64,000 bases of DNA from an uncultured Cellulophaga sp. (lineage in GTDB: Bacteria; Bacteroidota; Bacteroidia; Flavobacteriales; Flavobacteriaceae): contig CANMEI010000009.1 in NCBI GenBank assembly GCA_947496695.1, positions 1-64,000 on the forward strand, in the 5' to 3' direction. Positions 38,024 to 47,027 of the stretch are shown here, in pieces. A program made the position numbers and the translations under genes. The notes beneath the pieces are model-generated. The model did not search any database and was not told where the DNA came from. It was given only the letters and a program-made list of their open reading frames with translations. Within the stretch, counting starts at the first letter, position 1, and each line of letters opens with the position of its first letter.

Positions 38024-39394
38024 TTGTTTTCAAAATACACCAAAGAATTTAAATACAATTTAACTTTAGCAATTCCTGTAATTATGGGAATGCTAGGGCA
38101 TACTTTTGTCGCATTTGCCGATAATATAATGGTAGGTCGATTAGGTACTGCGGAATTAGCAGCAGTGTCATTAGGGAATAGTTTTGTGTTTATAGCTATG
38201 TCATTAGGAATAGGATTTTCCACTGCAATAACACCATTGGTAGCAGAAGCCGATGCAGCAGGAAAAGTTCAAGATGGTAAAAGTGCATTGAAGCATGGGT
38301 TAGTTTTGTGTACATTTTTAGGTTTAGTATTATTCGGACTTATTTTATTAGCAAAGCCCTTAATGTATTTAATGAAACAACCATTAGAAGTTGTAAATCT
38401 AGCAATGCCTTATTTAGATTTAGTTGCCTTTTCATTAGTGCCGTTAATAATTTTCCAGGCATTCAAGCAATTTTCAGAAGGTCTTTCTCAAACAAAATAC
38501 CCAATGTATGCTACAATTGTGGCAAATGTGGTTAATATTACATTAAATTATCTTTTGATTTTTGGAACTTTTGGATTTCCTAAAATGGGTATTGTAGGAG
38601 CAGCAATAGGTACTTTAATATCTAGAATAGTAATGGTTATTTTTATATGGTCTTTACTTAGGTATAAAAAGAAATTTAGGGAGTATGTTACCGGTTTCAA
38701 TTTTAAAGTAATAGAAAAAAAAGTAATACAAAAAATAATAAGTTTAGGTTTTCCTTCTGCGTTACAAATGTTTTTTGAAGTTGCTATTTTTACTTCTGCA
38801 GTATGGTTAAGTGGTGTTCTAGGAAAAAATCATCAAGCGGCAAATCAAATTGCTTTAAACTTATCAAGTATGACTTTTATGGTAGGTATGGGGCTTGGTG
38901 TGGCAGCAATGATAAGAGTAGGTAACCAAAAAGGATTACTTAATTTTAAAGAACTTAGGCGAATAGCTTTTTCCATATTTTTCTTAACCTTTTTATTAGA
39001 AGTAGTTTTTGCATTAATCTTTTTTATATTTAATAATTGGTTACCAACAATATATTTAAATACAAATGATGTTATTAATAAAGTTGATAATTTAGAAGTA
39101 ATAATAATTGCAGCTCAACTATTAGTTGTAGCAGCAGTGTTTCAAATATCAGATGGGTTGCAAGTTGTAATTTTAGGGGCTTTAAGAGGTATGCAAGATG
39201 TTAAAGTGCCTACTTTTTTAACTTTTATAGCGTATTGGTTAGTAGGTTTTCCAACAAGTTATTATTTGTGTTTACACACAAGTTTAGAAAGTACAGGAAT
39301 TTGGATTGGATTATTAGCAGGATTAACAACATCAGCAATACTTCTATATTTTAGATTTAATAGCCTAACAAAAAAATTAATAAAGGAGTCATAA
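38024..39394 (+). CDS. MATE family Na+/H+-coupled efflux transporter (NorM-like)
   Basis: A 456-residue protein with twelve hydrophobic segments in two six-helix halves. The N-terminal half has the typical 'ALPVIAGMLGHT'-like 'AIPVIMGMLGHTFVAFADNIMVGRLG' start and 'LSLGNSF'-like region; the C-terminal half contains 'NQKGLLNFKELRRIAF' and 'SDGLQVVILGALRGMQD', both MATE hallmarks. Drug or metabolite efflux is the family role; the substrate is unknown. The start is TTG at 38024, supported by the -7 box 22 bases upstream and by the N-terminal alignment to relatives. No regulator is adjacent. Confidence 0.88.
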   Translation: MFSKYTKEFKYNLTLAIPVIMGMLGHTFVAFADNIMVGRLGTAELAAVSLGNSFVFIAMSLGIGFSTAITPLVAEADAAGKVQDGKSALKHGLVLCTFLGLVLFGLILLAKPLMYLMKQPLEVVNLAMPYLDLVAFSLVPLIIFQAFKQFSEGLSQTKYPMYATIVANVVNITLNYLLIFGTFGFPKMGIVGAAIGTLISRIVMVIFIWSLLRYKKKFREYVTGFNFKVIEKKVIQKIISLGFPSALQMFFEVAIFTSAVWLSGVLGKNHQAANQIALNLSSMTFMVGMGLGVAAMIRVGNQKGLLNFKELRRIAFSIFFLTFLLEVVFALIFFIFNNWLPTIYLNTNDVINKVDNLEVIIIAAQLLVVAAVFQISDGLQVVILGALRGMQDVKVPTFLTFIAYWLVGFPTSYYLCLHTSLESTGIWIGLLAGLTTSAILLYFRFNSLTKKLIKES

Positions 39395-39434
39395 TTCGCA
39401 ACCATAAATTTTATTTATACTAGTTTAATAGTTG

Positions 39435-39442
39435 TATTTTTG
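39435..39442 (+). promoter_or_regulatory. -7 promoter element of the 39463 operon
   Basis: TATTTTTG (TAnnTTTG), 20 bases before the ATG at 39463. Confidence 0.55.
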
Positions 39443-39462
39443 ATACCTAGAAAATACATTAT

Positions 39463-39690
39463 ATGGAATTTCCTAAATTTTTATTGGGTGATAATACAGA
39501 TTACCCTACAGCAATTTTTATTGTACATACTCAGTACCCGAGATTTATAATTAATCTTGAAAATGATGAAGTTGAATGGCTAGAAGATTTTACACCAGCT
39601 GATGAAAAAGAACTAGAAGTAGAGGCTGAAAACTTGATAGAACAGGCAACTGCTTTTTATGACAGAGAAGTTGAAAGATATGAAGAGTAG
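39463..39690 (+). CDS. Small acidic conserved protein, unknown function
   Basis: A 75-residue soluble, acidic protein ('PTAIFIVHTQYPRFIINLENDEVEWLEDF') with a C-terminal helix. I recognise no domain, though a similar small protein occurs upstream of PAP2 phosphatases in related genomes. It is the first gene of an operon: the PAP2 gene begins 6 bases after its stop. Confidence 0.6.
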   Translation: MEFPKFLLGDNTDYPTAIFIVHTQYPRFIINLENDEVEWLEDFTPADEKELEVEAENLIEQATAFYDREVERYEE

Positions 39691-39696
39691 TGCAAA

Positions 39697-40266
39697 ATGT
39701 TAGATCAATTAATAGAATACGATAAAACATTTTTTATTTTCTTAAATAATTTAGGAACAGCTAATTGGGATGTTTTTTGGATGGTTATAACCAATAAGTT
39801 TACTTCAATACCCCTTTACTTAGTTCTCGCTTTTTTATTTTTTAAAACATATGGTCTTAAAAAAACTTTAGTTCTTTTAGTATTCATAGCATTACTAATA
39901 ACTGTTACAGACCAACTAGCAAATTTTTTTAAGTACGGTGTACAACGTTTAAGACCTTGTCATGACGATTCTGTTAATACAGTAATGAGATTGGTTAAAA
40001 AATCTTGCGGTGGAAAGTTTGGTTATTTTTCTGCGCATGCAGCAAACTCATTTGCTGTAGCTCTTTTCTTTAGTTGTATGTTAAAAGAAAAAGTTAAATA
40101 TATAGGTGTGTTTTTATTTACTTGGGCTTGTTTTGTAGCTTATAGTAGAATTTATATAGGTGTCCATTTTCCTTTAGATGTATTAACAGGAATAGTTATA
40201 GGCTTGTTTTTTAGTTGGTTATTTGTAAAGTTGTATATATTTGTAATCCAGAAAATTAAATTATGA
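39697..40266 (+). CDS. PAP2-family phosphatase
   Basis: A 189-residue membrane phosphatase with all three PAP2 signature motifs: K-x6-R-P (Lys79 to Arg86-Pro87), F-S-A-H (Ser112, His114) and S-R-x5-H-x3-D (Arg151, His157, Asp161). It has five to six hydrophobic helices. PAP2 membrane enzymes dephosphorylate undecaprenyl or other lipid phosphates and pyrophosphates. It overlaps the GT39 gene in a 4-base ATGA, so the two are translated together, suggesting a shared lipid-linked sugar substrate. Confidence 0.88.
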   Translation: MLDQLIEYDKTFFIFLNNLGTANWDVFWMVITNKFTSIPLYLVLAFLFFKTYGLKKTLVLLVFIALLITVTDQLANFFKYGVQRLRPCHDDSVNTVMRLVKKSCGGKFGYFSAHAANSFAVALFFSCMLKEKVKYIGVFLFTWACFVAYSRIYIGVHFPLDVLTGIVIGLFFSWLFVKLYIFVIQKIKL

Positions 40267-41921
40267 TATCTAATACTAGGTATTGGTTTTTAATACTTCT
40301 TATTGTTGCTGTCTATATCATAGGCATGTTTTCTGTATTGTTTGAAAATGATTCAGCACAATTTGCAGTAATGGCAATGCGAATGTTTCAAGAGAATGAT
40401 TTCGTAAATCTTTTTAAAGGACCACATGAATATTTAGATAAGCCTCATATGCATTATTGGTTGGCGGCTTTATCTTTTAAAGTATTTGGACTGCATGATT
40501 GGGCTTATAGAATTCCAGGTATTTTAGCAACTTTTTTAGGTGCTTACAGCTGTTTTGGTTTAGGAGTGCTTTTGTATAATAAAGATGTTGGTCGTATAGC
40601 ATCATTAATATTTTTAACAGCACAAACCATTGTCTTATCAGTTATTGATGTTAGAACAGATGCTGTTTTAACAGGTTTTACTATATTTAGTTTATGGCAT
40701 TTAACAGCTTATATTAATGCCAATTCGGTAAAACATATTATTTTAGGAGCTTTTGGTGCAGGAATTGCTTTTTCTACAAAGGGGCAAATTGCTTTAGTTG
40801 TAATAGGACTACCAATTTTATGCCATATAGCGTACAACCGTAAGTGGATGGCCTTTATTAATTGGAGAGTTTTAGTTGCAATTCTAGTATTTGCAATCAC
40901 TATAACTCCAATTTTGTATGCATATTATCTTCAGTTTGATTTACATCCTGAGAAAATTATAAGAAATAGAGATCACCGTAGTGGTGTGTTTTTTATTTTG
41001 TGGGAACAGAGTTTTGAGCGTTTAAGTGGTGAAGGAATAGGAAAAAATAGTAGTGATTATTTTTTCTTTTTTCATACCTTTTTATGGGTATTTTTACCGT
41101 GGACAGTAATTGCCCTAGCGGCATATTATACAAAACTAAAATCATTATTTAAACATAAATTTAAACAAATACCTAAATGTGAGTTTTTAACTTTTGGGGG
41201 TATAACACTTATTTTTTTATTGATCAGTTTTGCTCAATTTAAATTACCTCATTATTTAAATATTATAATGCCTTTATTTTCAATTTTAACCGCATATTAT
41301 TTATACAAATTGCAATTGCTTTTAAAATTGAAATTGATAAAAGTAATGTTGGGTGTTCAATATTTTATATTGGCAATTGTATTTATAGTTTCTGCATTAT
41401 TTTGCTTTTTTGTATTTAATATAGAAAATATATATGTGTATATTTTATATTCTGTTGTAGGTATTATTACTATTGTTTTTGTTTTAAAAAGAGAAGAATA
41501 TTCAAAGAGAATTGTAACTATAGGGGTAATAACTTCAGTGTTATTAAACTTTGTTATGAACTTGCATTTTTATCCTAACTTATTAAAATATCAAGCAGGA
41601 TCTACCATGGCAAATATTGTAGAAGATAATAATATACCTGTAAATAATATATTTAAATTGTCAGAAGAGCATACTTGGGCATTAGATTTTTATAACAAAT
41701 ATCCTGTACAAATAACTTCGTTAGATAAATTAGAAGACCTAAAAGATGTTTGGGTATATGTTTCTGACGATGAGTTAGCAATTTTAAGAAATTCTGGACG
41801 TAATTGGGACAAACAATTTATGGTAGATAATTTTAAAATAACTAGGTTACAACTTAAATTTCTAAATCCTGTTACAAGAAATAAGACGTTAAGGCATAAA
41901 TATTTAATCCACGTATTTTAA
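40263..41921 (+). CDS. GT39/ArnT-like membrane glycosyltransferase
   Basis: A 552-residue polytopic protein with an ArnT/GT-C start: a transmembrane helix, then the periplasmic catalytic 'FENDSAQFAVMAMRMFQENDF' loop with acidic residues near 28, 'YLDKPHMHYWLAALSFKVFG', and about ten further helices. A soluble C-terminal domain follows. Such enzymes use polyprenyl-phosphate sugars as donors to modify lipid A, proteins or other glycans on the periplasmic side. Acceptor and sugar are unknown. It is coupled to the PAP2 gene and converges on the flippase-like gene. Confidence 0.85.
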   Translation: MISNTRYWFLILLIVAVYIIGMFSVLFENDSAQFAVMAMRMFQENDFVNLFKGPHEYLDKPHMHYWLAALSFKVFGLHDWAYRIPGILATFLGAYSCFGLGVLLYNKDVGRIASLIFLTAQTIVLSVIDVRTDAVLTGFTIFSLWHLTAYINANSVKHIILGAFGAGIAFSTKGQIALVVIGLPILCHIAYNRKWMAFINWRVLVAILVFAITITPILYAYYLQFDLHPEKIIRNRDHRSGVFFILWEQSFERLSGEGIGKNSSDYFFFFHTFLWVFLPWTVIALAAYYTKLKSLFKHKFKQIPKCEFLTFGGITLIFLLISFAQFKLPHYLNIIMPLFSILTAYYLYKLQLLLKLKLIKVMLGVQYFILAIVFIVSALFCFFVFNIENIYVYILYSVVGIITIVFVLKREEYSKRIVTIGVITSVLLNFVMNLHFYPNLLKYQAGSTMANIVEDNNIPVNNIFKLSEEHTWALDFYNKYPVQITSLDKLEDLKDVWVYVSDDELAILRNSGRNWDKQFMVDNFKITRLQLKFLNPVTRNKTLRHKYLIHVF

Positions 41922-41922
41922 T

Positions 41923-42795
41923 TCATATACTCTCTGTTTTTAATTTAGGTTTTTTAAAATGGTAATATATACCGAAAAAAGAAATGAAAGCAGTGATTAA
42001 AAAGAATATCATACTAACACCAATAGAAGTACTTTCATTTAAATTTAGTAATGATGCTCCGTAGTAAAAAGTAACTTCTCTACTTCCTATACCACCAATG
42101 GTTAATGGAATTACAGCTATTATTGATGATATTAAAAAGATAAATAGATAAGCTACATTATCATAGTTGATGCTTAATGCTTGTAATATTAAGAATACAC
42201 TTATAAGTTGAAAAAATTGAACAAATGCAGAGTAGCAAAAAGATTTCCAAAAAATAGGCATTACATAATTAAAAAAACGCTTGTTTAATAACCAAAAAAC
42301 AATAATACTACTAATTATAGCGATGCAAGCTAAAACCTCTTTATATGCTATTATTGTTTGATTTACAAATATAAATAATAAGCAGGCATAAATAAATAAT
42401 AAAAGTAAACCGCTCAATCTATCTAAAACTAAAACAGCAATTACTTTTTTTGTATCTGTTTCAAATTGTTTTTTTATGGTATACCCTTTGTAAGCATCAC
42501 CGCCTATACCTCCTGGTAAAAATAGGTTGTAAAACATACCTAATAGGTATAATTTTAGATTGCTTAATTGAGTTAAATAAATTTTGAGTTGATGAAAATA
42601 TAAATTGACTCTGTAAGAAGCGATAACTTTTGAAAATATAAAAAATAATACAGCTAATAAAAGATATAACGGTTTTGTTTTTTTTAATGTTTTTAAAACA
42701 TCATCAAAGTCTATTTTTATAAAAACAAAATAGATTAATATTAGACTAATAATTATTTTAAAAACAGTTACGAGCTTTTTATTTGGTTTTATCAC
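41923..42795 (-). CDS. Flippase-like (UPF0104/LPG-synthase TM) membrane protein
   Basis: A 290-residue polytopic protein of the lysylphosphatidylglycerol-synthase-TM/AglD2 type, seven to eight helices, with 'GMFYNLFLPGGIGGDAYKGY' and 'LTIGGIGSREV' hallmarks. These proteins are thought to act with a DPM-like GT2 in moving polyprenyl-phosphate sugars. The gene starts with GTG at 42795, 17 bases inside the end of the GT2 gene, so the two products are probably made together. Role in flipping is inferred from the pairing. Confidence 0.78.
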   Translation of the reverse strand: MIKPNKKLVTVFKIIISLILIYFVFIKIDFDDVLKTLKKTKPLYLLLAVLFFIFSKVIASYRVNLYFHQLKIYLTQLSNLKLYLLGMFYNLFLPGGIGGDAYKGYTIKKQFETDTKKVIAVLVLDRLSGLLLLFIYACLLFIFVNQTIIAYKEVLACIAIISSIIVFWLLNKRFFNYVMPIFWKSFCYSAFVQFFQLISVFLILQALSINYDNVAYLFIFLISSIIAVIPLTIGGIGSREVTFYYGASLLNLNESTSIGVSMIFFLITAFISFFGIYYHFKKPKLKTESI

Positions 42796-43735
42796 CTACA
42801 GATATATTTTTAATTCGGTAAGGTCTTTTTTGTTGCGATTCGTAATACGTACGTATTAATAATTCCATAACAATACCAATGGTGAAAAGTTGAATACCTG
42901 CTAAAATTAGCATCATGCCAAAAGTAAGCAAAGGCCTATTACCAATATCTTCACCTAAAACTTTTAGCACAAGTAAATATATATTTACAAGGCCACCAAC
43001 AAGAATCATAAGAACGCCAAAAATACCAAATAGGTGTATTGGGCGTTGAAAATATTTACGAATAAAAAGTAATAACATCATATCGGCAATTACTTTAAAT
43101 ACACGCTCTAAACCATATTTTGAAACTCCTGCATTTCTCGCATGATGTTTTACAGGAACTTGTTTTATTTGTGCACCTTCAAGATGTGCTAATAATGTAA
43201 TAAAACGGTGCATTTCACCATAAAGATTTAGATCTTTAGCAATATCTTTAGTAAATACTTTTAGAGCACAACCGTTATCTTTAATATCTAGTTTTGTAAC
43301 ACGTCTAACTAGAAAATTAGCAATTTTTGAAGGTATTTTTTTTACTAAAGAATCTTTTCTTTTTTGACGGATTCCAGTAATTAAATCAAACTCGCCTTGT
43401 ATGGCGTAAGATAACATTTCAGGAATATCACTAGGATCATTTTGTAGATCACCATCCATAGTAATAATGTATTCACCTTCTGCATAATCTATACCAGCAG
43501 CAAGGGCTAAACTTTGTCCGTAATTTTTTTTCAATGCTATTAAATGAACTTGAACATCATTCATAGCTTTTACAACCTTACGAGTACTATCAGTAGAAAA
43601 ATCATCTATATATATGATCTGATAATTATAACCGACTAAGCTTTCATGTATTTTTTTAGTAAGTAATACTACATTATCTTCTTCATTATAAAGAGGAACA
43701 ACAATTGAAAGTAGCGATTCTGTTATAACAGTCAT
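42779..43735 (-). CDS. GT2 family polyprenyl-phosphate glycosyltransferase (DPM1/GtrB-like)
   Basis: A 318-residue GT2 enzyme: N-terminal 'SIVVPLYNEEDNVVLL', the 'YIDDFSTDSTRKVV' and metal-binding 'TMDGDLQNDPSDIP' motifs (Asp94, Asp96 region), then two C-terminal transmembrane helices (about 232-257 and 268-293). This is the GtrB/DPM1 layout for making undecaprenyl-phosphate sugars at the cytoplasmic face. It overlaps the flippase-like gene. Paired with GT39 and PAP2 next door on the other strand, it forms a plausible lipid-linked-sugar pathway. Confidence 0.88.
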   Translation of the reverse strand: MTVITESLLSIVVPLYNEEDNVVLLTKKIHESLVGYNYQIIYIDDFSTDSTRKVVKAMNDVQVHLIALKKNYGQSLALAAGIDYAEGEYIITMDGDLQNDPSDIPEMLSYAIQGEFDLITGIRQKRKDSLVKKIPSKIANFLVRRVTKLDIKDNGCALKVFTKDIAKDLNLYGEMHRFITLLAHLEGAQIKQVPVKHHARNAGVSKYGLERVFKVIADMMLLLFIRKYFQRPIHLFGIFGVLMILVGGLVNIYLLVLKVLGEDIGNRPLLTFGMMLILAGIQLFTIGIVMELLIRTYYESQQKRPYRIKNISVGDKTK

Positions 43736-43772
43736 AATATATTTTTTGTGCTTGCAAATTTATGGTATTTAT

Positions 43773-44852
43773 TTAAGTTTTCTGATGAAAAGCTAATAGT
43801 TGTTCGGCGGCTATAAAAGGGGATATTTCTTGATTTTTGACTTTAATCATTAGCGCTTCTAATTTTAAAGTTATTTCTTTATTATTATAAAAATCTGCAA
43901 CTATATTATTTTCAATAGTTTGTAGTAACCAATATTTATTTTGTGATTTACGTTTTTCGTTAAAAAAGCTTTTTGTCTCATGTAAAAATAAAGTAATCAT
44001 TTTCCATATTTCACTAATGCCATCATTATTAATTGCAGAACATTCTAAAACTTTAGGTAGCCATCCATCTTTCTTCGGAGGGTATAAGTGTAAAGCGCGT
44101 GTGAATTCAATTTTAGCATTTCGAGTAGCTTGTTTATTTTTTCCGTCGGCTTTATTAATCGCGATACAATCAGCCATTTCAATAATACCTCTTTTAATAC
44201 CTTGTAATTCATCGCCAGCACCTGCTATTTTTAAAAGAAGAAAAAAATCAACCATACTATGTACTGCAATTTCACTTTGTCCCACACCAACTGTTTCTAT
44301 AAGTATAATATCAAAACCAGTAGCCTCACAAAGTATAATTGATTCTCTTGTTTTTCGAGCAACGCCGCCAAGAGAATCTCCTGAAGGTGATGGACGAATA
44401 AATGCATTTTCACTTTTAGCTAAGGTTTCCATTCTTGTTTTGTCTCCTAAAATACTTCCTTTACTAATTGAACTTGTAGGGTCAACAGCTAAAACAGCAA
44501 CCTTTTTGCCTTGTGAGATTAAATAATTTCCAAAAGCTTCAATAAAAGTACTTTTACCAACTCCAGGAACACCCGTAATGCCAATTCTTAAAGTTTTATT
44601 TTTCTTTTTTAAGCATGCTTCAATAATTTCATTTGCCTTTTGGTTGTGTTTTTGATTGGTGCTTTCAACAAGTGTAATTGCCCTGCTTAATGCAGTTTTA
44701 TTACCTGATAAAATTTCTTTGATAAGTTCTTTTGCCGAAGGTTGGATTCTTCTGTTTGATTTTATTCTAGAAATAGAAGCTTTATTAATTGTATTAGGCA
44801 TAAGTATTTTATCCTTTTCTTCTAATGCAGATTTATGCTTGTTTTTTTTCAA
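43773..44852 (-). CDS. meaB: Methylmalonyl-CoA mutase-associated GTPase MeaB
   Basis: A 359-residue G3E-family GTPase that guards and reloads adenosylcobalamin-dependent methylmalonyl-CoA mutase. It has a Walker A 'GITGVPGVGKST' (91-102), 'VLAVDPTSSISKGSILGDKTRM', 'ETVGVGQSE' and 'INKADG' nucleotide motifs. A TTG start at 44852 preserves an N-terminal 'KSAL' extension seen in relatives; the alternative is ATG at 44801. The mutase subunits are not in the window, but a PduO-type adenosyltransferase at 56847 belongs to the same pathway. It is divergent from ohr. Confidence 0.9.
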   Translation of the reverse strand: MKKNKHKSALEEKDKILMPNTINKASISRIKSNRRIQPSAKELIKEILSGNKTALSRAITLVESTNQKHNQKANEIIEACLKKKNKTLRIGITGVPGVGKSTFIEAFGNYLISQGKKVAVLAVDPTSSISKGSILGDKTRMETLAKSENAFIRPSPSGDSLGGVARKTRESIILCEATGFDIILIETVGVGQSEIAVHSMVDFFLLLKIAGAGDELQGIKRGIIEMADCIAINKADGKNKQATRNAKIEFTRALHLYPPKKDGWLPKVLECSAINNDGISEIWKMITLFLHETKSFFNEKRKSQNKYWLLQTIENNIVADFYNNKEITLKLEALMIKVKNQEISPFIAAEQLLAFHQKT

Positions 44853-44986
44853 AAGAATAATTAAGAGTTAAACAGAAAATTAATACTAAATATAAAGATT
44901 CACACAAATTTAATAATTCATTTTGCGAAAACTCTTTATCAATCACTATATTATACTCTTAATTAAGTTAATAAAAAATATAATTT

Positions 44987-45415
44987 ATGAAAACGATATT
45001 TGAATCAAGTGCAACAAATACAGGAGGTAGAAGTGGTCATGTAACTACAGAAGGAGGTTTAATAGATTTAGATGTTAAAATGCCTAATAGTAGTGATGCT
45101 ACAATTCAAGAGAAATATACAAATCCGGAACAATTATTTGCAGCGGCATATTCAACTTGTTTTGCAGGAGCTTTACAAGCTGTAGCAAAAGAAAAAGGAA
45201 TTGATGATTTAGGAGATTTTAGTGTTTCGGCAACTATAGGGTTTGTAAAAGATGAAGATGGTTTTAATATTGAAGCCACTTTAGATTCTTATTTACCTAC
45301 GGTTGATAAAGAAACAGGGGAGGAGTTAATTAATGATGCTCATGAAATTTGTCCTTACAGTAAAGCAACGCAAGATAATATTACGGTAACTTTAAATTTA
45401 TTGCTGGAAGAATAA
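44987..45415 (+). CDS. OsmC-family organic hydroperoxide resistance protein Ohr
   Basis: A 142-residue thiol peroxidase of the Ohr subfamily. It has the two catalytic cysteines Cys58 in 'AYSTCFAGAL' and Cys122 in 'ICPYSKATQDN', and the characteristic 'NTGGRSGHVTTEGG' N-terminus. The protein reduces organic hydroperoxides with lipoyl or bacillithiol-type reductants; the latter would fit the bshC gene in the window. It is monocistronic with its own bidirectional terminator. No OhrR regulator is adjacent. Confidence 0.9.
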   Translation: MKTIFESSATNTGGRSGHVTTEGGLIDLDVKMPNSSDATIQEKYTNPEQLFAAAYSTCFAGALQAVAKEKGIDDLGDFSVSATIGFVKDEDGFNIEATLDSYLPTVDKETGEELINDAHEICPYSKATQDNITVTLNLLLEE

Positions 45416-45430
45416 AATTTAAAAGAAAAT

Positions 45431-45469
45431 AAAAAACCCGCTATTTTAAATTAAAATAGCGGGTTTTTT
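45431..45469. terminator. Bidirectional intrinsic terminator between ohr and galM
   Basis: A perfect 18-bp stem (45431-45448 with 45452-45469) around a 3-base loop, A-rich on the left and T-rich on the right. It serves both convergent genes. Confidence 0.9.
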
Positions 45470-46371
45470 TATATTGAAAAAGTAAAGTACGATTCATTAA
45501 AATATGTTTCTTCAGGTTCTAATTTGCTTGAGGGAAAACTCTTTTGATTAGGTGCGTCAGGAAAATTTTGAGTTTCAAAACAAATTGACCCTGTAACTGG
45601 GGGCGTATAGACTATTAAAGCAGGTTGGTTTGTTTTTACTTGCATTGTAATACCTGATTTGTCAGAAGATATTGTAGCGGCAATTGTTTTATTGGTATCT
45701 ATCTCAAAAGGAGTATCTAGTTTAGTGTCTTTAATTTTTTTCTTAATTTTAAAATCATATGGAGTGCTAGTAACACTTAAAAAATCACCTGAAGGTAAAA
45801 GTTTCTCATTTGTTTCTAATATACGAGAACAACCAAGTTCTAAATTATAATCACTAACTGTTGGTGTATTATCTAATTTAAAATAAGCATGATTCGTTAA
45901 GTTTACTACAGTTGTTTTATCTGTAGTTGCTTCATGGGTAATTTTCAAACTATTATTTAAAAGTGTGTAAGTAACGGTTGTTTTTAAATTTCCAGGATAT
46001 CCTTCTTCTAAATCAGGGCTTAAATAAGATAATTTTATAAAGGGTTCTTCACTTTCATTAACCTCTTCAATAGTAAAATATTTTTTATTAAAACCAATTT
46101 TTCCACCATGTAGGTGTATTCCGTTTTCTTCAAACAAAGTGTAATCACTACCGTTTAATGAAAATTTGCCATCAGCAATACGACCTGCGTATCTTCCAAT
46201 ACAAGCACTTAAATACATATCGTCAGTTAAATAATCTTTAGGATTATCATGACCAATTACCATATTAGTAGGATTACCATTTTTATCATTAACGATTAAT
46301 TTTTGAATAATAGCTCCATAGTCAAGTATGGTAAGCGTTATGCTATTGTTTTTAATTGTAATTTGTTTCAA
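45469..46371 (-). CDS. galM: Aldose 1-epimerase (galactose mutarotase)
   Basis: A 300-residue GalM-type mutarotase that interconverts alpha and beta anomers of hexoses. It has 'ACIGRYAGRIADGKFSLNGSDYTL', 'NLTNHAYFKLD' with the catalytic His, and a 'PPVTGSICFETQNFPDAPN' segment including the active-site Glu. The length fits the cytosolic type without a signal peptide. The start is TTG at 46371, directly before the conserved 'ITIKNNS' strand. It is monocistronic; no galactose pathway genes flank it. Confidence 0.9.
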   Translation of the reverse strand: MKQITIKNNSITLTILDYGAIIQKLIVNDKNGNPTNMVIGHDNPKDYLTDDMYLSACIGRYAGRIADGKFSLNGSDYTLFEENGIHLHGGKIGFNKKYFTIEEVNESEEPFIKLSYLSPDLEEGYPGNLKTTVTYTLLNNSLKITHEATTDKTTVVNLTNHAYFKLDNTPTVSDYNLELGCSRILETNEKLLPSGDFLSVTSTPYDFKIKKKIKDTKLDTPFEIDTNKTIAATISSDKSGITMQVKTNQPALIVYTPPVTGSICFETQNFPDAPNQKSFPSSKLEPEETYFNESYFTFSI

Positions 46372-46406
46372 AAGATGTGATTTTAAGTTATAAAATTAAC
46401 CTTTTT

Positions 46407-46438
46407 TGAAACATATAAATAATTGTATCGTCTTTATA
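46407..46438 (+). promoter_or_regulatory. Putative ECF-sigma autoregulatory promoter
   Basis: TGAAAC (46407-46412) and TCGTC (46428-46432) with 16 bases between GAAAC and CGTC resemble the GAAC/CGTC type promoter recognised by many ECF sigma factors. It sits 26 bases before the sigma gene, suggesting autoregulation. Match judged by eye. Confidence 0.5.
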
Positions 46439-46463
46439 AGTAACAACAACTAAATAACCACAA

Positions 46464-47027
46464 TTGGAAGACGCATCCAAATTCCAAATAATTTTAATTG
46501 AGCAATGCAAGGCGAATAATCGTAAGGCACAAATGAAGCTTTATGAACAATATTGCGACGGTATGTATTGCGTTGCAATGAGGTTTTTAAAAAATACAGA
46601 TGATGCAGAAGACGTTTTGCAAGAATCTTTTTTAAAAGCTTTTCAAAAAATTGAACAATATAAAGGAGAGGTAACTTTTGGTGCTTGGTTAAAAAGAATT
46701 GTAGTTAATAATTGTTTAGATTTTTTGAAGTCAACAAAAGTAGTCAATATGCCACTTGAGAAAAACTTTAAGCTAGTAGTTGAAGATGATGATTGGAAAA
46801 TTGATGCTGGTATATCAATAAATATGGTGCGATTAGTAATTGATCAGCTTTCAGAGAAATACAAATTTGTTTTAATGCTTTTTTTATTAGAAGGTTACGA
46901 TCATTCTGAAATTTCACAAATACTTCAAATACCGGAAACTACATGTAGAATAAGGTTATTGAGAGGAAAGGGTATTTTAAAAGAGAAATTAATAAGTCAA
47001 AATTATGAAAGAGGATCAAGATCTTAG
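46464..47027 (+). CDS. ECF-type RNA polymerase sigma factor
   Basis: A 187-residue sigma-70 factor with region 2 ('YEQYCDGMYCVAMRFLKNTDDAEDVLQESFLKAFQKIEQY', about 27-65) and region 4 ('KFVLMLFLLEGYDHSEISQILQIPETTCRIRLLRGKGILKE', about 136-176), and no other domains, as in ECF factors. The start is TTG at 46464, directly before the region 2 flank. It is the first gene of a three-gene operon: the next gene overlaps it by 23 bases, and the third overlaps the second. A matching promoter just upstream suggests it activates itself. Confidence 0.85.
   Translation: MEDASKFQIILIEQCKANNRKAQMKLYEQYCDGMYCVAMRFLKNTDDAEDVLQESFLKAFQKIEQYKGEVTFGAWLKRIVVNNCLDFLKSTKVVNMPLEKNFKLVVEDDDWKIDAGISINMVRLVIDQLSEKYKFVLMLFLLEGYDHSEISQILQIPETTCRIRLLRGKGILKEKLISQNYERGSRS

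Noticed and set aside
44017-44526. A 169-codon plus-strand open frame opposite meaB
   Set aside because: It lies wholly inside the meaB coding sequence on the other strand, and meaB has complete GTPase motifs; the frame is a codon-bias shadow.
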